From positions 124,001 through 188,000 of the forward strand of contig NZ_JAANOZ010000002.1 of the NCBI RefSeq assembly GCF_011320115.1: DNA of 64,000 nt. Reading direction: 5' to 3'. Both the position numbers and the translations under genes were made by a program. The notes beneath the pieces are model-generated. The model was not told the origin of the DNA. It saw only the letters and a list, made by a program, of their open reading frames with translations, and searched no databases. Source of the DNA: Croceibacterium segetis (GTDB lineage Bacteria; Pseudomonadota; Alphaproteobacteria; Sphingomonadales; Sphingomonadaceae). Of the stretch, positions 45,915-52,972 are shown in pieces (position 1 is the stretch's first letter; each line of letters opens with the position of its first letter).

Positions 45915-47324
45915 ATGACCGTAGCCGAAGCCGAGCCCGAGCAACTCAACGTCATCACGGACCCGCACGACCGCGCCTTCCTCGGCCAGCCCAAGGGCCT
46001 CGGCTATCTAGCCGTCGTCGAAGGCTGCGAGCGCTTCAGCTACTACTCGATGCAGACTTTGCTGACCCTCTACATGGTCAACTACCTGCTTCTGCCCGAG
46101 CATTTCAGCTCGGTCTGGGGTCTCGGCTGGGTCCAGCAGCACCTCGCCGGCGGCAAGACCGGCCAGCCGCTCGCTTCGGACATCTTCGGCAATTACACCT
46201 CGCTGGTCTACCTCACCCCGATCCTTGGCGGGATCATCGCCGACAAGTGGCTCGGGCGGCGCGGGGCGCTGGTCGCGGGCGCACTTATCATGTCGCTGGG
46301 CCACTTCCTGATGGCAATCCAGCCGGCGTTCCTGTTCGCCCTGGTCTGCCTGATCGTCGGCGTCGGCCTGTTCAAGGGCAACATCGCCAGCCAGGTGGGC
46401 GAGCTTTACGGCCCCAACGACTTGCGCCGGGCGATGGCCTTCCAGATCTTCTATATCGCCATCCAGGTCAGCGTGATCGTCGCTCCGCTGATTTCCGGCA
46501 CGCTCGGCGAGAATGTCGGCTGGCACTACGGCTTCGGCTGCGCCGGGGTGGTCATGGTGATCGGCCTGCTGATCTACCTCAAGGCCAGACCCTACCTGCC
46601 GGCGGACAAGCGCGACCTGCCGGTCGTGGCCAAGGCGGACAGGGTCAGCAGTTTCGAAAAGGGCGACGGCGCGCGGATCGCCGCGCTGGTGCTACTCGTC
46701 CCCGCACTCGCCGTCTCGCTGCTGCCCAACCAGGAGATCTTCAACGCCTACCTCGTTTGGGCCGACCAGCAGTTCGACCTCACCTTCGCAGGCATGAAAG
46801 TGCCGACGAGCTGGATGATCACGCTCGATTCGGCGTTCAGCTTCGTCACCCTCGTCGGCATCACCTGGTTCTGGAAATATTGGGGCGACACCGGCCGGTG
46901 GGAGCCGGACGAGCTCGGCAAGCTGATCATCGGCAGCCTGTTCACCATCGTCGGCGCCCTGTGCCTGTACATGGCGGCGATCACGCAAGGCGGGGGCAAG
47001 ATCGGCCTGTTCTGGCCGGTCCTCTTTCACTTCTTCAACTCGATGGGCTTCGGCCACGTGCTGCCGGTGAGCCTGGCGCTGGTGACCAAGATCGCCCCGC
47101 GCAAGCTGACGGCGACCTCGGTCGGCATCTACTACCTGGCATTCTTCATCGCCAACAAGGTCGTCGGCGAGGTCGGCGGCTGGTACTCGACGATGCCCAC
47201 CCCGCAGTTCTGGCTGGTCCACGTCGGCGCGGCGGTGGTCGGGCTGGTCGCCTTCGTGCTGTTCAAGCTGTTCCTGTCGCACCGGTTCGACGACAGCGAC
47301 CGCGCGGAGGTGATCGCGGCCTAG
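45915..47324 (+). CDS. POT family proton-dependent peptide transporter
   Basis: Proton-coupled di-/tripeptide importer of the inner membrane. The 469 residues carry the E-x-x-E-R-F-x-Y-Y signature as EGCERFSYYSMQTLL near the N-terminus (where protons are read) and about twelve membrane helices. The second signature lies at FQIFYIAIQVSVIVAPLISG. Followed by a 90-bp repeat element. Exact substrate range cannot be deduced. Confidence 0.9.
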   Translation: MTVAEAEPEQLNVITDPHDRAFLGQPKGLGYLAVVEGCERFSYYSMQTLLTLYMVNYLLLPEHFSSVWGLGWVQQHLAGGKTGQPLASDIFGNYTSLVYLTPILGGIIADKWLGRRGALVAGALIMSLGHFLMAIQPAFLFALVCLIVGVGLFKGNIASQVGELYGPNDLRRAMAFQIFYIAIQVSVIVAPLISGTLGENVGWHYGFGCAGVVMVIGLLIYLKARPYLPADKRDLPVVAKADRVSSFEKGDGARIAALVLLVPALAVSLLPNQEIFNAYLVWADQQFDLTFAGMKVPTSWMITLDSAFSFVTLVGITWFWKYWGDTGRWEPDELGKLIIGSLFTIVGALCLYMAAITQGGGKIGLFWPVLFHFFNSMGFGHVLPVSLALVTKIAPRKLTATSVGIYYLAFFIANKVVGEVGGWYSTMPTPQFWLVHVGAAVVGLVAFVLFKLFLSHRFDDSDRAEVIAA

Positions 47325-47726
47325 CCGGAGTTTCCAACAGGGTGACACATCGGCAAAGTGTCACCCTGCTGGAATCGATCAAAGCATTGTATTTAATAAT
47401 ATTTTCGTCGCCTGCGCAGGGTGACACTTTTCCTATTTGAACCGCACGAAAGCTGGGCATCTGTCCGCACGCGAACCCCGCGCGGCCATTGGCACGTTCG
47501 ACAAGAATCGACGATTGGAAAGAACGGCGGCCAGCATGGCGTGCCCGGAGCCTTGTAGGAAAGCGGAAATCGCGCTGGATTTCCAACAATCGTCCTGACC
47601 GTGAAGTCTCGCGGCGCGGAGAGAACTCAGTACCGGTAGAGCCGAAACTTCTGCACGCCGACCTCGGCCGGGGGAAAGCGGACGTGGCGACCCTGATGGG
47701 TCTGGTCGCCGTTGAGGCGGCGGCCG
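47325..47726. other. 402-base gap between convergent POT and ornithine decarboxylase genes
   Basis: Apart from the 90-bp repeat (47338-47427) I see no gene, tRNA or terminator. The rest (47428-47726) is less GC-rich than the neighbours and contains several stop codons in most frames. A frame at 47489-47740 lacks a ribosome site and shows no recognisable sequence. Confidence 0.5.
47338..47427 (+). repeat. 90-bp three-arm GTGTCACCCTG repeat, copy B
   Basis: Arms CAGGGTGACAC (47338-47348) and GTGTCACCCTG (47358-47368) form a perfect 11-bp hairpin with a 9-base loop. The third arm, CAGGGTGACAC, is at 47417-47427, after a 48-base AT-rich core. Total length and arm order equal copy A at 31241-31330, and both lie just after a gene stop in the same orientation relative to that gene. 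Confidence 0.8.
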
Positions 47727-48929
47727 TTACCGCAGCGTGACGACGTTGTCGCTGACGCGGTGGTCGGCGCGGCCGGTGTAGAGGCTGGCCATCGGCTCGT
47801 CCTCCACTGTCACCGCGATCGCTTCGCCGAAGCCGTTGAAGCCGGTCTTCATGGCCGCGCCGTAAGCGCCGATCATGCCGATCTCGATATAGTCGCCCGC
47901 CTGGATGTCCGCCGGCAGCATGAAGGGGCCCTTCATGAAGTCGCCGTCGTCGCAAGTCGGGCCGTAGAACGAGAACTCGGCGAGCGGCTGGGTGAGGTCG
48001 TCCTCGAGGGCCATGACCGGGAAACGCCAATCGATGTGCGCGGCGTCGAACAGCGAGCCGTACGAGCCGTCGTTGATGTAGAGTTCGTCGCCGCGCCGCT
48101 TCTCGACCTTGACGATCAGGCTGCTGTATTCGGCGCACAGCGCCCGGCCGGGCTCGCACCACAGCTCGGCCGAGTACGAGATCGGCAGCGCTTCGAAATG
48201 GCGGGCGATCAGGGCGAAGAAGTCCTCCAGCGGCGGCGGCTCCATGCCGGGGTAGCTGCTCGGGAATCCACCACCGACGTCGACGATGTCGACCGTCACC
48301 GCCGCCTCGGCGATCGCCGCGCGGACGCGTTCGAGCGCCTGGACGTAAGCGAACGGGGTCATCGCCTGGCTGCCGACGTGGAAGGCAATGCCGAGCGCGT
48401 CGCAATGCTGGCGAGTGGCCTGCAGCAACGGGGCGGCATCGGCGAGATCGACGCCGAACTTCGAGGCAAGCGAATACTCGGAATATTCCGACGAAACGCG
48501 CAGCCGCACGAGGAGGTTGAGGTCGCTCGCGGGCGTGCCGTCTTCAGCCGCGGTGGCCTCGACGATCTTGGCGAGTTCCTCGTGCGAATCGAGGCTGAAC
48601 GTGCGCACACCGTGCTGGTGATAGGCTTCGGCGACCGCGTTGCGGGTCTTGACCGGATGCATGAAGCACAGGGTGGCGTCCGCCAGCAGCGAGCGCACCA
48701 GCCGCACCTCGGCGATCGATGCGACGTCGAAGTGGGTAATCCCGGAATCCCACAGCACCTGCAGCAGGTCAGGCGAGGGATTCGCCTTCACCGCATACAT
48801 CGACTTGCCCGGAAACTTCTCGGCGAAGAATCGGGCGGCGCGCGCAGCGGCGTGCGGGCGATTGAGGATAACCGGCTGATCCGGCGCGAAGGCGCGGGCT
48901 ACAGTCGATGCGTCGGGATAGCTGTGCAA
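47727..48929 (-). CDS. Ornithine/lysine decarboxylase, alanine-racemase fold
   Basis: PLP-dependent decarboxylase that forms putrescine (or cadaverine). The 400 residues are of the eukaryote-like fold-III type: PLP lysine in KSMYAVKANPSPD (Lys48), IVDVGGGFPSSYPG and EPGRALCAEY bind the cofactor, and the catalytic Cys is in YGPTCDDGDF. The start is a TTG at 48929. Just upstream, a 12-bp stem hides a GGGGG ribosome-site-like stretch, and a 36-codon leader frame runs through it. A deoxyhypusine-synthase-like gene lies 160 bases upstream, so the pair probably makes a longer polyamine. Confidence 0.92.
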   Translation of the reverse strand: MHSYPDASTVARAFAPDQPVILNRPHAAARAARFFAEKFPGKSMYAVKANPSPDLLQVLWDSGITHFDVASIAEVRLVRSLLADATLCFMHPVKTRNAVAEAYHQHGVRTFSLDSHEELAKIVEATAAEDGTPASDLNLLVRLRVSSEYSEYSLASKFGVDLADAAPLLQATRQHCDALGIAFHVGSQAMTPFAYVQALERVRAAIAEAAVTVDIVDVGGGFPSSYPGMEPPPLEDFFALIARHFEALPISYSAELWCEPGRALCAEYSSLIVKVEKRRGDELYINDGSYGSLFDAAHIDWRFPVMALEDDLTQPLAEFSFYGPTCDDGDFMKGPFMLPADIQAGDYIEIGMIGAYGAAMKTGFNGFGEAIAVTVEDEPMASLYTGRADHRVSDNVVTLR

Positions 48930-49009
48930 CTCAAGGGACCCCCAAAACAGTCGTTAGCGATAAGCTGCCTTGCGGTTTGGAAGTCCCCATGGGGCAGCGG
49001 ACGGCGCAT
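48899..49009 (-). CDS. Candidate leader reading frame of the ornithine decarboxylase
   Basis: A 36-codon frame begins at ATG 49009 (GCGGAA upstream), reads MRRPLPHGDFQTARQLIAND at its start and ends 31 bases inside the decarboxylase gene in another frame. It runs through both arms of the stem that hides the decarboxylase ribosome site, so its translation would open that stem. Protein sequence is not recognised; whether it is made is untested. Confidence 0.5.
   Translation of the reverse strand: MRRPLPHGDFQTARQLIANDCFGGPLSCTAIPTHRL
48935..48987 (-). promoter_or_regulatory. Structured 5' leader of the ornithine decarboxylase gene
   Basis: On the minus strand GGGACTTCCAAA (48987-48976) pairs with TTTGGGGGTCCC (48946-48935) in 12 unbroken pairs, two of them G-U, around a 29-base loop. 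The downstream arm contains the only ribosome-site-like GGGGG, 10 bases before the TTG start. The fold would block translation unless opened. Ornithine decarboxylase genes of alphaproteobacteria are known to carry a conserved leader (the speF motif); identity with that motif is not established here. Confidence 0.65.
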
Positions 49010-49089
49010 ATATTCCGCTTCCCCTGAACTGCAAGTGAAAACGCGCGAAACGGGCGTGGCTGTGGGTAAGTCGAGTTGGGGCCCAAGCC

Positions 49090-50142
49090 TCACTCGAACA
49101 GCTTCGCCCAGCGCCTCGGCGTGCGCGTCTTCCACGCCTCGCGGTGGTAGGCGTCGCTGGCGAGGAGCGGCATCACGCTGCCGGCCTCGGCGAAGACCAT
49201 CTGCTCGATGCCGGTGTTGACCTTGCCCCAGCTGGCGGCCTCCTGCAGCGTCGAGGACGAGCAGGCGCCGTCGCGCACGTCGGCGACGGTGATCTGCACC
49301 GCGTACTTGTGCACCGCGACGTCCTCGTGGCCGAGGATCTCGGCACACACCACCGTGTCCTGGATGAAGTTCTTGGGCACCCCGCCGCCGACCATCAGCA
49401 GGCCCGAATCGCCGCTCTCGATCTTGATCTGGGTCAGCTCGCGGAAATCGGCCACGGCGTCGATCATCAGGTAGGGCTTGCCTTCCTTCATCCGGTCGAC
49501 CTGGTGCTTGACCAGCCCGAACCCGGCCGAGCTGTCGACGAACGCCGGGCAGAAGATCGGCACGTCATGCTCGTAGGCAAGCTTGACGAGGGAATTGTCC
49601 TTCTTGCCGTGCTCGACGAGGAACCTGCCCATCTCGCGGATGAACGCGCGGCTGGAGTAGGCCTTGGGCTCGAGCTCGTTGGCGATCTTGTTGATCGTGA
49701 AGTCGCAGTCCTGCAGCTGCTCCTCATCGATATAGGTGTCGTAGATGCGGTCGATGTAGAGCGAGCGCAGCGTGTCGTCGTCAGGGATTTCAAGCGCTTG
49801 GTAGTGTTTGTGGCCAAGACCTTCGAAGAAATCCATGTCGACGATCGTCGCCCCGGTGGCGACCACGCAATCGACCATGTTGGAGCGAATCAGCTCGGCA
49901 TAGAGATCCATGCAGCCCGCTGCGCTGGTCGAGCCGGCGATCACCAAGAAGATCGTGCAATCCTTGTCCTCGAGCATCTGGTTGTAGATGCGCGTGGCGC
50001 GGGCAAGGTCGCGGCTGGTGAAGCTCATCTTGCCCATCGCGTCGATCAGCGGGCGCGCGTCGAACTGGCGAATGTCGATGTGCTCGACGGTGGTCGAAAG
50101 CAGCTCGGCCTTGCGCGTGTCGTTGATCTTGGTGTCGTTCAT
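49090..50142 (-). CDS. Deoxyhypusine synthase-like enzyme, probable homospermidine synthase (SpeY type)
   Basis: Bacteria do not make hypusine, and DHS-like proteins in several lineages make homospermidine. The 350 residues have AGSTSAAGCMDLYAELIRSNMVDCVVATGATIVDMD (NAD site), FCPAFVDSSAGFG, GGGVPKNFIQDT and the catalytic Lys at 307 in EAASWGKVNTG, matching the essential Lys of eukaryotic DHS. The gene precedes an ornithine decarboxylase on the same strand, which would supply putrescine. AAGGAT precedes the ATG. The product is inferred from family and context. Confidence 0.85.
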   Translation of the reverse strand: MNDTKINDTRKAELLSTTVEHIDIRQFDARPLIDAMGKMSFTSRDLARATRIYNQMLEDKDCTIFLVIAGSTSAAGCMDLYAELIRSNMVDCVVATGATIVDMDFFEGLGHKHYQALEIPDDDTLRSLYIDRIYDTYIDEEQLQDCDFTINKIANELEPKAYSSRAFIREMGRFLVEHGKKDNSLVKLAYEHDVPIFCPAFVDSSAGFGLVKHQVDRMKEGKPYLMIDAVADFRELTQIKIESGDSGLLMVGGGVPKNFIQDTVVCAEILGHEDVAVHKYAVQITVADVRDGACSSSTLQEAASWGKVNTGIEQMVFAEAGSVMPLLASDAYHREAWKTRTPRRWAKLFE

Positions 50143-50256
50143 CTCGGAATCCTTCGGCTCGATCGGGCAACGGGCGCTTTCGCGCGCGGGTTCCCGTGAA
50201 GGGCGCGGCGGTTAGACGCTGGAGGGCCGCGCGTAAATATGCCACGTGGCGCGGCC

Positions 50257-51234
50257 ATGACGGACCCCATAGCGATGCGAGCGCCGACGCGCGAGGGCGT
50301 GCTGCGCGCGGCGGAGAAAGTCGCCGCCATCCTGCCGCCGACGCCGCTGCTGCGGGTCGAGATCGGCGGGGTGACGGTGTGGGCCAAGGCCGAGAGCCTG
50401 CAGCCGGTCGGCGCGTTCAAGATCCGCGGCGCCTGGCACCGGCTGACCGACTTTTCGGACGAGGAGCGCGCGCGCGGCGTGGTCGGCGTTTCGAGCGGCA
50501 ATCATGCGCAAGGCGTCGCGTGGGCGGCCCGCGAGCTGGGGATCGCAGCGACCATCGTCATGCCGAGCGATGCGCCGGCGGTGAAGCTCGACCGGACGCG
50601 CGAGCTCGGTGCCGACATCGTGCTCTACGATCGTGCCGGCGAGGACCGCGACGCCGTCGCCGCGGCGCTCGTCGAGGAGAGCGGCGCGACGCTGGTCCAT
50701 GCTTATGCCGACCCTTGGGTGATCGAAGGCCAGGGCAGCAGCGGGATCGAGATTGCCGCGCAGGTGGCCGAGCGCGCCGGCGGCGCGCCGACGCGGATCG
50801 TCTGCCCCTGCGGCGGCGGCGGGCTGACCGCCGGGCTCGCCCTCGCCTGCCCCGACGCGGAAATCGTGCCGGTCGAGCCCGAGGGCTGGGACGACGTTCG
50901 TCGCAGCCTCGAGGCCGGCGAAATCGTCGCGGTCGAACCCAACCCCCCACCGACCGCCTGCGACGCGCTGCAGACGCTGGCGACACGGCCGGTCAACTTC
51001 GCAGTGCTCAAGGCGCGCGTGCCCAAGGGACTCGCGGTGTCGGAAGCCGAAGTCCGCGCCGCGCAGCGGTTCGCCTTTTCACGCCTGCGCCTCGTCATCG
51101 AGCCCGGGGGAGCCGCGGCGCTGGCGGCGGCGCTCGCGGGAAAGGTTGCCCTCGACGGACGTACTGCGATCATCCTCAGCGGCGGCAACGTGGACCCGGC
51201 GACCTTCGCCAAGGTGCTCGCATCCGACAATTAG
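50257..51234 (+). CDS. Threonine/serine dehydratase-like PLP enzyme
   Basis: Fold-type II PLP enzyme of the threonine ammonia-lyase family, 325 residues. PLP lysine in PVGAFKIRGAWHR, GVSSGNHAQGVAWAA, the phosphate cradle CPCGGGGLTAGLAL and the end SGGNVDPATFAKVL are all present. It lacks the C-terminal ACT domain of biosynthetic IlvA, so it is more like the catabolic or serine-racemase-related forms. Start chosen at ATG 50257 (another ATG in frame is at 50239). Divergent from the polyamine gene at 50142. Confidence 0.87.
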   Translation: MTDPIAMRAPTREGVLRAAEKVAAILPPTPLLRVEIGGVTVWAKAESLQPVGAFKIRGAWHRLTDFSDEERARGVVGVSSGNHAQGVAWAARELGIAATIVMPSDAPAVKLDRTRELGADIVLYDRAGEDRDAVAAALVEESGATLVHAYADPWVIEGQGSSGIEIAAQVAERAGGAPTRIVCPCGGGGLTAGLALACPDAEIVPVEPEGWDDVRRSLEAGEIVAVEPNPPPTACDALQTLATRPVNFAVLKARVPKGLAVSEAEVRAAQRFAFSRLRLVIEPGGAAALAAALAGKVALDGRTAIILSGGNVDPATFAKVLASDN

Positions 51235-51303
51235 GTTTCAATTGACAATCTAACCCTCGCTGCGCAGTCTCCCCGCCGGGTCTTCGGGGGGAGGAAAACG
51301 AGC

Positions 51304-51732
51304 ATGGTCGGAATGGATATCCTGCAGCCGGTCGTCGCGCTCGCGGCGTGGACGATGGTGATGTGGCTGTGGATGTACGCCACCCGCATCCCGGCGATGA
51401 ACGCGGCCAAGGTCGATCCCGACAGCCTCGCGCGCGATCCGGATGCCCGGCTCGACAAGCTCCTGCCGCCGCAAGTCCAGTGGAAAGCGCACAATTACAA
51501 CCACCTGCACGAAGCGCCGACGGTGTTCTACGCCGTGGCCCTCGTCCTGGCGATCACCGGCCAGGGCGACGGACTCAATGCACAGCTCGGCTGGGCCTAC
51601 TTGGCGCTGCGGATTGTCCACTCGCTGGTGCAGGCGACGATCAACAAGGTGATGGCGCGATTCATCGTGTTCGTCTTGTCGAGCCTGGTGCTGATCGCCC
51701 TCGTCATCCACGCGGCGATTGCCGTGTTCTAG
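51304..51732 (+). CDS. MAPEG family membrane protein
   Basis: A 142-residue protein with four membrane helices. The N-terminal helix (DILQPVVALAAWTMVMWLWM), then QWKAHNYNHLHEAPTVFYAVAL (the conserved MAPEG N-x-x-E block), LRIVHSLVQATINKVMARF and a last helix. Members are glutathione-dependent membrane enzymes (eicosanoid and glutathione metabolism) in eukaryotes; the bacterial function is largely unknown. GAGGAAAACG precedes the ATG. Confidence 0.87.
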   Translation: MVGMDILQPVVALAAWTMVMWLWMYATRIPAMNAAKVDPDSLARDPDARLDKLLPPQVQWKAHNYNHLHEAPTVFYAVALVLAITGQGDGLNAQLGWAYLALRIVHSLVQATINKVMARFIVFVLSSLVLIALVIHAAIAVF

Positions 51733-51819
51733 GGGCATTTCCCTAGCGGGGGTTTAGCCGGCGGCAGCCCGGCAGCGCTATCGCGGGTCCGATCGCAATC
51801 GCCGCGGAGGGACCTGACG

Positions 51820-52263
51820 GTGGCATTCATCCTGATCGTCGACGCCAGCCAGGCGTACGCCACCCGCGCGTCCGACGTGCTCACCGCCGCAGGGCATGCC
51901 TGCGGCTGCGTGGCGAGTGCCGAAGAGGCGATCGCGCTGCTGCGCTGGCGCGTCCCCGAACTGATCCTGCTCGACCAGGCGATCCCCGGCGCCGACGGCG
52001 GCACCCTGCCACACAAGCTGCGACGCATTACCGGCGTGGCCGAGCTGCCGATAATCCTGCTGACTACCGATTCCGCGGTCGCCCCTGGCGACGTCGGCCA
52101 TGCCGTGCTCGACGACATCCGCAAGCCGTTCGACCCAGGCTTCCTCGCGTGGAAGGTCGATCATGCACTCGATGCCCACGGCAAACGCGCGCTGGGCGAG
52201 CGCGACGAGCCACTGGTCGTCGGCAACGGCGATGCCGCGCCGCGCCTGCGTTCGCTCGCCTGA
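51820..52263 (+). CDS. Single-domain response regulator, atypical
   Basis: A 147-residue receiver domain with no output domain. Phosphoacceptor Asp52 in ELILLDQAIPG and Lys in DDIRKPFDPGFLAW are present, but the second acidic residue of the pocket is replaced: VDAS at the N-terminus instead of VDD. That may weaken magnesium binding and phosphorylation. The start is GTG at 51820, after GGAGG. No cognate kinase is close by. Confidence 0.8.
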   Translation: MAFILIVDASQAYATRASDVLTAAGHACGCVASAEEAIALLRWRVPELILLDQAIPGADGGTLPHKLRRITGVAELPIILLTTDSAVAPGDVGHAVLDDIRKPFDPGFLAWKVDHALDAHGKRALGERDEPLVVGNGDAAPRLRSLA

Positions 52264-52276
52264 TCTTGCTGGAGGT

Positions 52277-52353
52277 TGGTAGCGGAGGAGGGACTCGAAC
52301 CCCCGACACGCGGATTATGATTCCGCTGCTCTAACCGGCTGAGCTACTCCGCC
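52277..52353 (-). tRNA. tRNA-Met (anticodon CAT, elongator type)
   Basis: A 77-base cloverleaf with encoded CCA on the minus strand. Acceptor GGCGGAG with CTCCGCT (one G-U pair), anticodon loop ATCATAA, T loop GGTTCGAGTCC. The paired first base argues against the initiator type. Confidence 0.95.
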
Positions 52354-52395
52354 CCATGAGGCAGGGCGGGCATGTAAGATGCACCCCTTGCCCGG

Positions 52396-52908
52396 TCAAC
52401 CGCGAAAGCTCCAGCGATTGATCGTCTCCCACGGCCCGTCAAGATAGCGATGCAGCGCGAGGCCAGCGAAGCGGAAATCGCGCGGCTCGAGCGTGCGCGC
52501 GAGCTCTTCCTGGAGCGCCTTCGCTTCCTTTTCGGGCATCTTGTTCTGCACCGTGACGTGGAGGCGGGGTTCGGACAGTTCCTGGGGTGTCAGGAGGCCG
52601 TGGAACCGCCCGGCGAGCTCCGCGCGCAGCGCCAGCATCGCCGGGCTGTCGATCCTGAGCGCGGTTCCCGTCCCGAGCGACATCGCCCCCACGAGATGCG
52701 CCGCGATCGGAGCATGCTGGCGCGCGGCGGCGCCCAGGGCATCATGCAATTCCTCCTCGCACGATGGCGGCACCGCCCGGAACAGCGTGACGTGCGCCGC
52801 GACCTGGTTGCGGTCCGCCGGATAATGAGCCTGCCGCAGCCGCTCGGCCAAGGCTCGAAGATCGGCCGGCAGCTCGGCGGTGACGATCTGCGGCGCGCGA
52901 CCGCTCAC
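52396..52908 (-). CDS. 2'-5' RNA ligase/phosphodiesterase-like protein
   Basis: A 170-residue member of the 2H phosphoesterase group (LigT/ThpR like). Two His-x-Thr motifs are seen, AAHVTLFRAV and RLHVTVQNKM, at the usual spacing, and the end WETINRWSFRG. Proteins of this fold act on 2'-5' or cyclic phosphate RNA ends. The start is uncertain: GTG at 52908 or TTG at 52923. It is divergent from the DUF4189/FISUMP-like gene. Confidence 0.85.
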   Translation of the reverse strand: MSGRAPQIVTAELPADLRALAERLRQAHYPADRNQVAAHVTLFRAVPPSCEEELHDALGAAARQHAPIAAHLVGAMSLGTGTALRIDSPAMLALRAELAGRFHGLLTPQELSEPRLHVTVQNKMPEKEAKALQEELARTLEPRDFRFAGLALHRYLDGPWETINRWSFRG

Positions 52909-52972
52909 GACTCTTCTTGCCAATCCGCTAGCTCCATTGCATTTTCCCGACCATTGGATGGGGCTCAGTCAC

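Noticed and set aside
47489-47740. 83-codon frame in the gap after the POT transporter
   Set aside because: No ribosome site, no domain, and it runs into the decarboxylase on the other strand.
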